A stretch of DNA of 64,000 nucleotides, from contig NZ_JAGTUU010000006.1 in the NCBI RefSeq assembly GCF_018224955.1, forward strand, positions 248,001 to 312,000, in the 5' to 3' direction. The DNA comes from Thetidibacter halocola (lineage in GTDB: Bacteria; Pseudomonadota; Alphaproteobacteria; Rhodobacterales; Rhodobacteraceae). Shown here in pieces: positions 1-8,125 of the stretch. A model generated the notes under the pieces. It had not been told where the DNA came from and did no database searches. It worked only from the letters and a program-made list of their open reading frames with translations. Each line of letters begins with the position of its first letter. The stretch's first letter is position 1. Position numbers and translations under genes: made by a program.

Positions 1-9
1 AGTCGGGGC

Positions 10-207
10 ATGATGATCTCGATCCTTGCCCTGGCGACCGCGCTCGCCTCCGTTCTTCTGATGGCAGGCAGCCTGCGCATGGTCGCTCAGGACACCTTTG
101 CCGCGCTGTCCGACATGGCCCAGCGGGCGCGGGTCGGTGGCAACCTGCGCGCGCGGGTGGCCTTTGCGGCGCTCTGGGTGCTGATCTTTGCCTTGAGTTA
201 CATGTGA
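10..207 (+). CDS. small two-TM membrane protein, unknown function
   Basis: A 65-residue protein with two hydrophobic stretches (about residues 3-25 and 48-64) joined by a short polar, basic loop, so probably a double-spanning inner-membrane protein. I do not recognise a family. It ends 7 bases before the next gene, which is also a membrane protein of the XpaC type, so it is probably the first visible member of the same operon. Two adjacent ATG codons could start it; only nine bases precede it, so upstream genes and the true operon start are outside the window. Confidence 0.6.
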   Translation: MMISILALATALASVLLMAGSLRMVAQDTFAALSDMAQRARVGGNLRARVAFAALWVLIFALSYM

Positions 208-214
208 GGCGATC

Positions 215-1042
215 ATGCGGCACCAGCGGGACAATCACGATCGGCGGGAACAAGGGGTAGAGGCGGGGCTTGGCGTTCTGTTCCTCGCGGCCTTTCCGCT
301 GGTCTTGTGGCTGTTCCAGGGCTCTGCCGTGGCGCTTCTGTCGGCGCTCGTCGAGTTCATGCTGCTGGCGCTCGCGCTGCGCCTGATCGCGCAGGGCCAA
401 GCCGTCACCCGCGCCTATGACGCCGCCCGCGTCGCCTACCGTCCGAAACTGCCACGCAAGCTGATGGGTTCGACGCTGATCGGGTTGGTCGTGCTGATCC
501 TCGCCGGGCACCAGTTCCCGACTCTGCTCTGGCCGCTGGCCTGCGGCCTGATGGCCTTCTTGCTGTCGGTGCTGGCCTTCGGTATCGACCCGATGAAGGA
601 CAAGGGCCTCGACGATCCCGCGGAACTGCAACGCCTGCAACACAAGGCCCTGATCACCGAGGTCGAAACCACCCTGGCCGAGGTCGTCTCGCGCGTGGCC
701 GGTCTGAACGACGCGGACCTGACCCGCCGCTCGCGGGCCGCGACCGAGACGGTGCTGCGCCTGATGCGCGCCTCGGCGCAGGAGCCCGCCCAGCTGGACC
801 AGCTGCGCAAGCCCCTGACGACGGTGACGCGCATCCTGGGAGAAGAGGTGATGCGACTCGAATCCGACTGGGAAGGCGCGCAGCAACCGTTTGCCCGCCG
901 CCGCTACGTCGCCAAGCTGAGCCTGCTGGTGGAAAAGTTCCAGGACCTCGCCTTTCGCGGCGGGGTACGAGTCGGACGCGATGCGTTCGACATGGAAGCG
1001 GACCTTCTGCTGGAGCGGATGCGGGGCGACAGCGCCGCCTGA
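215..1042 (+). CDS. XpaC-like membrane protein (first of two paralogues)
   Basis: A 275-residue protein with two paired hydrophobic regions (about 20-60 and 89-125) followed by a soluble helical C-terminal half. It shares marker motifs with the second XpaC-like gene downstream: RPKLPRK before the second membrane pair and FGIDPMKDKG after it. XpaC proteins are annotated by the old phenotype '5-bromo-4-chloroindolyl phosphate hydrolysis', but no enzymatic role is established; they travel with TelA. The copy is more divergent than its neighbour and the soluble half is rich in charged helix. Function is inferred only from family and context. Confidence 0.6.
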   Translation: MRHQRDNHDRREQGVEAGLGVLFLAAFPLVLWLFQGSAVALLSALVEFMLLALALRLIAQGQAVTRAYDAARVAYRPKLPRKLMGSTLIGLVVLILAGHQFPTLLWPLACGLMAFLLSVLAFGIDPMKDKGLDDPAELQRLQHKALITEVETTLAEVVSRVAGLNDADLTRRSRAATETVLRLMRASAQEPAQLDQLRKPLTTVTRILGEEVMRLESDWEGAQQPFARRRYVAKLSLLVEKFQDLAFRGGVRVGRDAFDMEADLLLERMRGDSAA

Positions 1043-1097
1043 CGCAGGATTTCCCGCCTTCCCCCTAGCAAGCAGCACGCTTTACCCTTAAGTTTTC

Positions 1098-1107
1098 CGC
1101 AATTGCG
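1098..1107. promoter_or_regulatory. CGCAATTGCG palindrome in the XpaC intergenic gap
   Basis: A perfect 10-bp palindrome with T-rich left and A-rich right flanks sits in the 82-base gap between the first XpaC-like gene and the 29-residue ORF. The surrounding bases are much more A+T-rich than the genes. It could be an operator or the core of a short hairpin; nothing in the sequence decides which. Confidence 0.2.
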
Positions 1108-1124
1108 AAAAACACGGGGGCATC

Positions 1125-1214
1125 GTGTCGGGACGCGCGATCCAGAAACTGACCTATGTGCTGCTGATCATCCTGTTGATCGGCGTGACATCCGGCTGGA
1201 TCGGGGGTCTCTGA
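1125..1214 (+). CDS. 29-residue single-TM small protein
   Basis: A GTG-initiated short frame with a G-rich Shine-Dalgarno-like run just upstream. It encodes a short basic N-terminus followed by one hydrophobic helix (about residues 10-27) rich in L, I, V and G. Its stop is 2 bases before the ATG of the second XpaC-like gene, the tight spacing expected of a co-translated partner. No family is recognised. The hydrophobic pattern, start context and spacing argue for a real gene, but the frame is short enough to be chance. Confidence 0.5.
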   Translation: MSGRAIQKLTYVLLIILLIGVTSGWIGGL

Positions 1215-1216
1215 TC

Positions 1217-2122
1217 ATGGCCAAGCGCTATGGCGGCAAATTCAGCCCGGACAGCAACACGGTAACACCGGAGGATCGGGGCACCGCCGCGCCGCGCGGC
1301 GCCTACCAGGGCGCCCGTGTGACGCCGGCCGGGGCACGGTCGAACGTGCTGTTCATCCCGCCGGTCATCCTGGCCTTCACCTCGCTGGCCGGCGGCGCGA
1401 CCGGGCTGGCCGTCGGGCTGGCGGGGGCCGCGGTGCTGCTGCTGGGCGCATGGCTGCTGCGCGAGGGGTTGATCGCCGAAGCCGCCTACGAAGAACGCAA
1501 GGTCGCGCGCCGTCCCGGCCTGCCGCGCAAGATCCTGGCCGCCGTGGCCTGCGGCATCGGCACCGTCATCGCCGCCTGGAAAGTCGAGCCGGGCCTGGTT
1601 GCGCCACTGATCTACGGCGCCGCCGCAGGCGCGCTGCATATCGGCGCCTTCGGGCTGGACCCGCTGCGCGACAAGGGCATGGAAGGCATCGACACCTTCC
1701 AGCAGGACCGCGTTGCCCGGGTCATCGACGAGGCCGAGAAACACCTGGGCGCCATGACCGACGCGGTGATCCGCGCCGGCGACCGGCAGGTCGAGGCCCG
1801 CGTCGAGCGGTTCCAGATCACCGTGCGCGAGCTGATCCGCACGGTCGAGGAAGACCCGCGCGACCTGACCGCCGCGCGCAAGTTCCTCGGGGTCTACCTG
1901 ATGGGCGCGCGCGACGCCGCCGCCAAGTTCGCCGACATCTATTCCCGCACGCAGGATCGCGGCGCGAAATCCGATTTCATGATGCTTCTCACCGACCTGG
2001 AACAGACCTTCGGCAAGAAGACCGAAAAGCTGCTTCTGGACAACAACTCCGATCTGACCGTCGAGATCGAGGTCCTGCGCGACCGGCTCAAGCGCGAGGG
2101 CGTGACGCTCGACCCGCGTTAA
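1217..2122 (+). CDS. XpaC family membrane protein (second paralogue)
   Basis: A 301-residue protein: polar N-terminus, two hydrophobic regions (about 46-80 and 105-145), then a charged helical domain. The motifs RPGLPRK and FGLDPLRDKG mirror those of the first paralogue. The ATG follows the preceding small frame directly. TelA starts 22 bases after the stop, the XpaC-TelA pairing seen in many bacteria and linked in the comparative literature to Ter-type stress systems. An anchor or partner role for TelA at the membrane is inference. Confidence 0.75.
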   Translation: MAKRYGGKFSPDSNTVTPEDRGTAAPRGAYQGARVTPAGARSNVLFIPPVILAFTSLAGGATGLAVGLAGAAVLLLGAWLLREGLIAEAAYEERKVARRPGLPRKILAAVACGIGTVIAAWKVEPGLVAPLIYGAAAGALHIGAFGLDPLRDKGMEGIDTFQQDRVARVIDEAEKHLGAMTDAVIRAGDRQVEARVERFQITVRELIRTVEEDPRDLTAARKFLGVYLMGARDAAAKFADIYSRTQDRGAKSDFMMLLTDLEQTFGKKTEKLLLDNNSDLTVEIEVLRDRLKREGVTLDPR

Positions 2123-2144
2123 TTTCAACCTTTTGGGGGTGCCC

Positions 2145-3341
2145 ATGTCCGAGAATGTCCGTCAGAAAGCCGAACAGGCGCTGAGCCTTGTCGAAGAGGT
2201 CAACGCCGTGATCCTGCCTGAACCGGGCGAGGCCGGCGCCATCGTGCCGCTGGAGCAGGCAGACGCGCCGACCAGCCAGGAAATCCGCACCCGCATGGAC
2301 GAGATCGACATGGGCGACACCCAGTCGATCGTCTCCTTCGGGTCGGCCGCGCAGGCGGAATTGCAGGAAATCAGCCAGGCGATGCTGCAGGACGTGCGCA
2401 ACAAGGATGTGGGTCCCGCGGGCGACTCCTTGCGCACCATCGTGACGACGATACGGGGCTTTTCCGTCTCGGAACTCGACGTCCGGCGTGAGCGCAGCTG
2501 GTGGGAAAAGCTGCTGGGCCGCGCCGCGCCCTTTGCCAAGTTCACCGCCCGCTTCGAAGAGGTGCAGGGCCAGATCGACCGCATCACCGACAACCTGCTG
2601 ACCCACGAGCACAAGCTCCTGAAGGACATCAAGTCTCTGGACCTGCTCTATGAAAAGACGCTCCAGTTCTATGACGAGCTGGCGCTGTATATCGCAGCGG
2701 GCGAGGCCAAGCTGGCGGAACTCGACAGCAAGGACATCCCCGAGAAGGAAGCCGCCGTTCAGGCCGCGCCCGAGGATCACCAGGTGATGAAGGCGCAGGA
2801 GCTGCGCGACCTGCGCGCCGCCCGCGACGACCTTGAACGCCGCGTGCACGACCTGAAACTGACCCGCCAGGTCACGATGCAGTCGCTGCCCTCGATCCGG
2901 CTGGTGCAGGAGAACGACAAGAGCCTGGTGACAAAGATCAACTCGACCCTGGTCAACACCGTGCCGCTCTGGGAAACCCAGCTGGCGCAGGCGGTCACCA
3001 TCCAGCGCAGCGCCGAGGCCGCCGCCGCCGTGCGCGACGCAAACGACCTGACGAACGAGCTGCTGACGGCCAACGCCAAGAACCTGCGCGAAAGCAACAA
3101 GGCGATCCGCACCGAGATGGAGCGCGGCGTGTTCGATATCGAGGCCGTGAAGCAGGCCAATGCCGACCTGATCGGCACGATCGAGGAAAGCCTCCAGATC
3201 GCCGACGAGGGCAAGCGCCGCCGCGCCGAGGCCGAGACGGAACTCAAGAAGATGGAGGCCGAGCTGCGCGATACGCTGTCCGCCGCCAAGGCGCGGAAGG
3301 ACGGCATCGGCGACAATGCCGGCACCTCGGTGCCGGCGTAA
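2145..3341 (+). CDS. telA: TelA family toxic-anion resistance protein
   Basis: A 398-residue soluble, mostly helical and charged protein of the TelA/KlaA family, whose founding members give tellurite resistance on plasmids; chromosomal copies are thought to serve in envelope or metal stress. No signal peptide or TM segment is present. Long coiled-coil-like stretches run from about residue 100 to the end. A GGGGG run about 8 bases before the ATG supports this start. It lies between XpaC and a DUF2927 lipoprotein whose ATG immediately follows its TAA, so translation is probably coupled. Biochemical activity of the family is unknown. Confidence 0.85.
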   Translation: MSENVRQKAEQALSLVEEVNAVILPEPGEAGAIVPLEQADAPTSQEIRTRMDEIDMGDTQSIVSFGSAAQAELQEISQAMLQDVRNKDVGPAGDSLRTIVTTIRGFSVSELDVRRERSWWEKLLGRAAPFAKFTARFEEVQGQIDRITDNLLTHEHKLLKDIKSLDLLYEKTLQFYDELALYIAAGEAKLAELDSKDIPEKEAAVQAAPEDHQVMKAQELRDLRAARDDLERRVHDLKLTRQVTMQSLPSIRLVQENDKSLVTKINSTLVNTVPLWETQLAQAVTIQRSAEAAAAVRDANDLTNELLTANAKNLRESNKAIRTEMERGVFDIEAVKQANADLIGTIEESLQIADEGKRRRAEAETELKKMEAELRDTLSAAKARKDGIGDNAGTSVPA

Positions 3342-4307
3342 ATGGTCCGGGCGCTTGCGCTGCTTCTGATCGCGCTCGCGGGCCTCACGGCCTGCGAGAC
3401 CAGCCCGCTTGCGCCCCGCAGGACCGCCGTGACCCCGGCGGAACGGCCCGCCAACCTGGCGCCGATCCCGGCGCCGACGCCCGGCCCATCGGTGGCTGAG
3501 GCCGAAAGCCGCGCCTTGTCTGCCTACTACAGGCGGGTGCAATCCGACCTCCTGGTGCGCGGCCTGCTGCGCACCGATGGCGGCGGGCCCGACACGCAAT
3601 TCACCGACACGATGCTGGCGCGCAACTTCGCCAAGATCGCGCTGGCCGAGGAATATGAACGCGGCGCCGGGCTGACACCCTCGCGCGGCGGCTCGAGCGC
3701 GATCAAGAAATGGCTGAAACCGATTCGCATATCGGCCGAGTTCGGCGCTTCGGTCGGGCAGGACCAACGGGTCATCGACCGCAACGAACTGGGCGTCTAC
3801 GCCCGCAAGCTGTCCCGGATCAGCGGCCACCCGATCACGCTGACCGACCAGAATCCGAACTTCCACGTGCTGTTCTACGGTGCCCCGGAATACGACCAGG
3901 TCGCGCCGCGCATCCGCCAGATCGTGCCCGACGTGAACCCCAAGGCGCTGGACGTGTTCGACAACCTCCCGCGCGAGATCCACTGCCTGGTGATCGCCTT
4001 CTCGGAGACGCCGGGCGGCTATGAATACGGCACCGCCATCGCCCTGATCCGCGCCGAACACCCCGAGTTGCTGCGCCGCTCCTGCATTCACGAGGAAATC
4101 GCGCAGGGCATGGGCCTGGGCAACGACGACCCGCGCGCGCGGCCCTCGATCTTCAACGACGACGACGAATTCGCCCTGCTCACGCGGCATGACGAGATGC
4201 TGTTGGAAATCCTCTACGACCCCCGCCTGCGCCCCGGCATGAGCGCCTCCGAGGCGATGCCCATCGTCCGCGAGAAGGCGGCGGCTCTGGTCGGAGGCGG
4301 AAGCTGA
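3342..4307 (+). CDS. DUF2927 family lipoprotein
   Basis: A 321-residue protein with a signal peptide ending in a lipobox (L-T-A-C, Cys18) and a proline-rich linker to about residue 55, then a globular domain typical of DUF2927. The most conserved-looking segment, near residues 250-275, reads C-I-H-E-E-I-A-Q followed by a G-L-x-N-D turn, resembling a zincin helix but without the second histidine of HExxH, so protease activity is unproven. It is predicted to sit in the periplasm on a membrane, the only clearly periplasmic lipoprotein of this cluster. It starts directly at the telA stop. Confidence 0.75.
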   Translation: MVRALALLLIALAGLTACETSPLAPRRTAVTPAERPANLAPIPAPTPGPSVAEAESRALSAYYRRVQSDLLVRGLLRTDGGGPDTQFTDTMLARNFAKIALAEEYERGAGLTPSRGGSSAIKKWLKPIRISAEFGASVGQDQRVIDRNELGVYARKLSRISGHPITLTDQNPNFHVLFYGAPEYDQVAPRIRQIVPDVNPKALDVFDNLPREIHCLVIAFSETPGGYEYGTAIALIRAEHPELLRRSCIHEEIAQGMGLGNDDPRARPSIFNDDDEFALLTRHDEMLLEILYDPRLRPGMSASEAMPIVREKAAALVGGGS

Positions 4308-4310
4308 GCG

Positions 4311-4799
4311 ATGCGCGACACATCGGCGGACATGGCGATCGACGCGGACTACGCCCCGAACCTGTTCAGGGTCGCGCTGATGTCCGTTGCTTTGCTGGTG
4401 ATTGCCTTCGGTGCGGCCGGGACGGCAAAAGAAGACCCCGATCTGGTCGAACCGATGCGCTGGTTCCTCATGTTTATCGCGGCGCCCTTTCTCTTGGGGG
4501 TCACGATCCTTGGATTTATCGCCTCGGTGCGGGCCAATGTCCTTGGCCACCGTCTGCGCCTTAGACCGGAAGGGCTGGAGGTGCCCTACCGGCTCCGGCC
4601 CGGCGTGCGCGTCATCCCGTGGACCGACATGACACGCCTGACCCGCCACAGGATACGATTCAACGACATGCTGCACATCGTCCATCCGGGCCGCTCAACC
4701 ACGCTGCATCGCTCCGGGTTCCGATCCTCCGCGGACTATGACACCATCACCAGCGAAATCGAACGCCGCGCCGCCGCTGCTCGCGGCCGCGCCATCTGA
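4311..4799 (+). CDS. two-TM protein with PH-like C-terminal domain
   Basis: A 162-residue protein with two hydrophobic helices (about 20-40 and 51-73) and a C-terminal basic domain of roughly 85 residues, whose alternating strand pattern (L-R-L-R-P-E-G-L-E-V-P-Y ... V-I-P-W-T-D) resembles bacterial PH-like/YcxB-type domains. That assignment is by pattern only. The gene begins three bases after the DUF2927 stop and ends 11 bases before the SPFH gene, so it belongs to the same operon and probably the same membrane process. Confidence 0.6.
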   Translation: MRDTSADMAIDADYAPNLFRVALMSVALLVIAFGAAGTAKEDPDLVEPMRWFLMFIAAPFLLGVTILGFIASVRANVLGHRLRLRPEGLEVPYRLRPGVRVIPWTDMTRLTRHRIRFNDMLHIVHPGRSTTLHRSGFRSSADYDTITSEIERRAAAARGRAI

Positions 4800-4810
4800 G
4801 AGGACATCCC

Positions 4811-5929
4811 ATGCCCATCTTCGACTTCCTGCGCGGCCAGTTCATCGACGTCATCCACTGGACAGACGACACCCGCGACACGATGGTCTGGCGGTTCGAG
4901 CGCGAGGGCCACGAGATCAAGTATGGCGCCAAGCTGACCGTGCGCGAGGGGCAGGCCGCCGTCTTTGTCCACGAAGGGCAGCTGGCCGACGTGTTCACGC
5001 CCGGGCTCTACATGCTCGAGACGAACAACATGCCGATCCTGACCAGTCTGCAGCACTGGGATCACGGGTTCCAGAGCCCGTTCAAATCGGAAATCTACTT
5101 CGTCTCTACCGCCCGCTTCACCAACCTGAAATGGGGGACCAAGAACCCCATCATGATGCGCGACCCGGAATTCGGCCCGGTCCGCATCCGCGCCTTCGGC
5201 ACCTACGCGGTCAAGGTGGCGGACCCTGCCCTGTTCATGCGCGAGATCGTCGGCACGGACGGCGAGTTCACGATGGACGAGATCAGCTTTCAGATCCGCA
5301 ACATCATCGTGCAGGAATTCTCCAAGGCGATTGCGAAATCCGGCATCCCCATTCTGGACATGGCGGCCAACACCGACGAGGTGGGCAAGCTGGTGGCCAA
5401 GGCCATCGATCCGGCGATCCGTGCCTACGGCCTGACCGTGCCTGAGCTTTACATCGAGAATATCTCGCTGCCGCCAGAGGTGGAGAGCGCGCTGGACGCG
5501 CGCACCTCTCGCGGGATCGCGGGCAACCTCGACGAGCATATGAAATGGCGCGCGGCCGAGGCGATGGGATCGGGCGGCGCGATGGATTCGGCGATGGGCA
5601 TGGGCATGGGCGCCGCGATGGGCGCAGGCATGGCCGGGCAGATGGGCATGGCGGGCCCCTGGGGTGCTGCACCCCAACCCGCCGCAGCCCCCGTGGCACC
5701 GCCGCCCCCGCCAGTCGAGCATGTTTGGCACATCGCCGAGAACGGCGCGACCAAGGGACCCTTCTCCAAGGCGTCGCTGGGCCGCATGGCCGCCGATGGC
5801 GCGCTGACGCGCGCGACGCTGGTCTGGACCCCGGGCCAGGATGGCTGGATGCCGGCCGGCGAGGTGCAGGAACTGGCTCAGCTGTTCACCATCCTGCCGC
5901 CGCCACCGCCTCCGCCGCCTGCCGGCTGA
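4811..5929 (+). CDS. SPFH-domain protein with C-terminal GYF_2 domain
   Basis: A 372-residue protein. Residues 1-250 match the SPFH/'virion core' group that includes Bacillus YdjI, with the opening F-D-F-L-x-G-Q-F-I-D-V-I-x-W typical of that group. Residues about 254-290 are a Met/Gly-rich low-complexity linker, followed by a proline run. Residues about 302-360 form a GYF_2 domain (W-H-I-A-E-N-G ... K-G-P-F-S ... G-W-M-P), a peptide-binding module, and the protein ends in a polyproline tail. In Bacillus the YdjI homologue works with YdjG/YdjH to place PspA at the membrane; no pspA is visible here. A scaffold role is inference. Confidence 0.8.
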   Translation: MPIFDFLRGQFIDVIHWTDDTRDTMVWRFEREGHEIKYGAKLTVREGQAAVFVHEGQLADVFTPGLYMLETNNMPILTSLQHWDHGFQSPFKSEIYFVSTARFTNLKWGTKNPIMMRDPEFGPVRIRAFGTYAVKVADPALFMREIVGTDGEFTMDEISFQIRNIIVQEFSKAIAKSGIPILDMAANTDEVGKLVAKAIDPAIRAYGLTVPELYIENISLPPEVESALDARTSRGIAGNLDEHMKWRAAEAMGSGGAMDSAMGMGMGAAMGAGMAGQMGMAGPWGAAPQPAAAPVAPPPPPVEHVWHIAENGATKGPFSKASLGRMAADGALTRATLVWTPGQDGWMPAGEVQELAQLFTILPPPPPPPPAG

Positions 5930-6059
5930 CGATATTTTCGAGCGCCTCTTGCACGGCGCCCGGCGCATCCCAACTTCAAGCAATCCGGGTGCGAGGCTCC
6001 GCCCGGCGGCTGCAGACGCGGGACGCGTCGAGAGCGCTTTCCTCCCTTTGGAACTTACG

Positions 6060-6317
6060 ATGCGTATCCTGCCTTTGGCGGTCATTGCCGCCCTTGCCGC
6101 CAGCCCTGTTCTGGCGGACGAAACTTCTGGCACTGTTCTGGCTTTCGACCGCGTGGCCCATGTGATTGTCCTGAGCGACAACACGATCTGGCAACTGGCC
6201 GCCGATCAGGCCGTTCCGGAAAACCTGGTCGCCGGGGAAAAGGTGACGATCGTCTTCACCAGCGCAGGCGAGAACGGCGTCGCCAAGATCGACAGCCTGA
6301 CCCGCGACGCCAACTGA
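6060..6317 (+). CDS. DUF1344 family small exported protein
   Basis: An 85-residue protein with a cleavable signal peptide (about 1-19, ending V-L-A-D) and a compact beta-rich mature part typical of DUF1344 proteins in alphaproteobacteria. The start is the ATG that gives the signal peptide; an open frame further upstream lacks one. The 130-base gap to the SPFH gene suggests it may have its own promoter. Function unknown; probably periplasmic. Confidence 0.7.
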   Translation: MRILPLAVIAALAASPVLADETSGTVLAFDRVAHVIVLSDNTIWQLAADQAVPENLVAGEKVTIVFTSAGENGVAKIDSLTRDAN

Positions 6318-6329
6318 TATCCGTCGGCA

Positions 6330-6352
6330 ATCCCGCGCACTCCGCGCGGGAT
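6330..6352. terminator. hairpin between convergent genes
   Basis: Perfect 9-bp inverted repeat (ATCCCGCGC / GCGCGGGAT) around a 5-base loop, between the stop codons of the DUF1344 gene and the convergent exported-protein gene. No T-run follows on either strand, so termination efficiency is uncertain. Confidence 0.45.
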
Positions 6353-6906
6353 CATCCGCCCGGCAACGCCGGATCTGACGGGCCAAGGCTCAGCAGGTCC
6401 GGCCCGGTGCAGGCGCCGCGCGGGAAAACGTATCCATTATCGCGCGTCGCCGGAAAGGGAATCTCCGGCGCGATCCGCGAGGCGACGACCGTCCGGTTGT
6501 CCAGGCAGAAATCCTGCCCCAGGTTGCCTAGGTTGAAGCCGAAGCCGCCGATCCCGCAATCGTCGCCCGCCCCGTTCATGTTCCAGGCCTGCGGCATCCG
6601 CACGCCATGCCCCTCGACGACAAAGGCGCTGGCAACGGGGTCGAAGAACAGCCGCCACGACGTGTCCGGCCCCAGCATGCCCAGCATCCAGCGCCCGATC
6701 GGGATGCCGTCCTTCGTTCCCTCGATGACAAAGCAGGACACATCCTGTTCACGCACCATCCGCCGCCCGATCAGCGCCGGATCAAAGGACATGGCGCCCG
6801 TCATGGCATAGCCGCCCGCCCCCTGCCAAGCAAAGGTGAAGCTCGCGCCATCGGCTTGCGCAGGTCCGGCCAACGCGGCCGCAAGAAGGATCGCCAGGGC
6901 TTTCAT
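6352..6906 (-). CDS. exported protein of unknown function
   Basis: A 184-residue protein with an N-terminal signal peptide (about 1-18, cleavage near A-Q-A-D). The mature part is rich in Gly, Asp and aromatic residues and has several cysteines that could form disulfides in the periplasm. No family is recognised, although the pattern suggests a PEP-CTERM-like or lectin-like beta fold; that is a guess. It is convergent with the DUF1344 gene and divergent from the zinc-ribbon gene, so it is transcribed alone and is probably not part of the TelA/SPFH operon. Confidence 0.55.
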   Translation of the reverse strand: MKALAILLAAALAGPAQADGASFTFAWQGAGGYAMTGAMSFDPALIGRRMVREQDVSCFVIEGTKDGIPIGRWMLGMLGPDTSWRLFFDPVASAFVVEGHGVRMPQAWNMNGAGDDCGIGGFGFNLGNLGQDFCLDNRTVVASRIAPEIPFPATRDNGYVFPRGACTGPDLLSLGPSDPALPGG

Positions 6907-7008
6907 GCCGCCAGCCTAACGCCCCCCCGCCACGGATCAAGCGGCGGTCGGGGCTTTTCTTTCCGGGCTGTCCCTGCCAGTTTCCCGGACGGCCAGACCG
7001 GAGCGAGC

Positions 7009-8106
7009 ATGACCGAGGAACACCGCTTTCCCTGCGAGCGATGCGGCGCGGATTACCGCTTTGACCCGGAAGCGGGGCAATTGGTCTGCGACTTCTGCGG
7101 ATCGACCCGTATCGTCGCGGCACAAACCGGCCCCTGGGAGGGCGGCGTGCGCGAGCTGGATTTCCAGGCGGCGATCCGCAATCTCCTGCCCTTGCAGGAG
7201 ATGGAGGAAACCCGCGTCTCGAAATGCCCCAACTGCGCAGCCGAAGTGGAATTCGATCCGGCGGTGCATGCCGCCGTCTGCCCGTTCTGCGCCACGCCGG
7301 TCGTCACCGACACCGGTATCAACCGCCACATAAAGCCGCGCGGCGTACTGCCCTTCGCGCTGGACGAGGGAGCCGCCCGCAAGGCGATGACCGACTGGCT
7401 GGGCCGGCTGTGGTTCGCGCCGAACGGCTTGCAGGACTATGCCCGCAAGGGCCGCAGGATGAGCGGCATCTACGTGCCCTACTGGACCTTCGACGCCAAC
7501 ACCGAATCGACCTATCGGGGCGAGCGCGGCACCGTCTATTACGAAACGCACAGCGTGATGCGCGACGGCAAGCGCCAGCAGGTCCGGGTGCAAAAGGTGC
7601 GCTGGACGCCGAAATCGGGCCGGGTCGCGCGGTTCTTCGACGACGTTCTGGTGCTGGCGTCGAAATCGCTGCCGAAACGCTTTACCGACGGGCTGGAACC
7701 TTGGGACCTGTCGGCGCTGGAGCCCTACCGCCCCGAATTCCTCGCGGGCTTCCGGGCCGAAGGCTATCAGGTCGACCTCGATGAGGGGTTCGTGGAAGGG
7801 CGCACCATCATGGACAACCAGATCGCCCGCGACGTGCGCTTTGACATCGGCGGGGATCAGCAGCGCATCCACCGGATCGACACATCCGTGCGCGACGTGA
7901 CGTTCAAGCATGTGCTGCTGCCGGTCTGGCTGGCCGCTTACAAGTATCGCGGCCAGACCTATCGCTTCGTGGTCAATGGGCGCACCGGCCGGGTGCAGGG
8001 CGAACGGCCCTGGTCGGGCTGGAAGATCGCCTTTGCGGTGATCCTGGGCCTGCTGGTGGCGGCGGCGGTCGGCTATGGCATTGCGCTCCAGGAGGGCGTG
8101 GTCTGA
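7009..8106 (+). CDS. membrane-anchored double zinc-ribbon protein (YdjG-like)
   Basis: A 365-residue protein with two TFIIB-type zinc ribbons at the N-terminus (C9-x2-C12 with C27-x2-C30; C73-x2-C76 with C91-x2-C94), a beta-rich middle region and one C-terminal TM helix (about 338-360). Automatic pipelines often label such proteins 'primosomal protein N-prime', but there is no helicase motif. The organisation resembles Bacillus YdjG, the zinc-ribbon partner of the SPFH protein YdjI, whose relative is encoded 1.1 kb upstream. The start is the ATG next to the first zinc ribbon; a longer upstream frame has no coding character. Confidence 0.75.
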   Translation: MTEEHRFPCERCGADYRFDPEAGQLVCDFCGSTRIVAAQTGPWEGGVRELDFQAAIRNLLPLQEMEETRVSKCPNCAAEVEFDPAVHAAVCPFCATPVVTDTGINRHIKPRGVLPFALDEGAARKAMTDWLGRLWFAPNGLQDYARKGRRMSGIYVPYWTFDANTESTYRGERGTVYYETHSVMRDGKRQQVRVQKVRWTPKSGRVARFFDDVLVLASKSLPKRFTDGLEPWDLSALEPYRPEFLAGFRAEGYQVDLDEGFVEGRTIMDNQIARDVRFDIGGDQQRIHRIDTSVRDVTFKHVLLPVWLAAYKYRGQTYRFVVNGRTGRVQGERPWSGWKIAFAVILGLLVAAAVGYGIALQEGVV

Positions 8107-8125
8107 GCCCGCCCTCCTGATCGTC

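Noticed and set aside
3342-4307. Metalloprotease call for the DUF2927 lipoprotein
   Set aside because: The H-E-E-I-A-Q stretch lacks the second His of HExxH, so zinc-protease activity is not supported.
2088-4685. 865-codon minus-strand open frame
   Set aside because: Shadow of telA, the DUF2927 gene and the PH-like gene, all of which have coding signatures and ribosome sites.
7009-8106. Primosomal protein PriA
   Set aside because: Only zinc ribbons are shared; there are no helicase motifs and a C-terminal TM helix is present.
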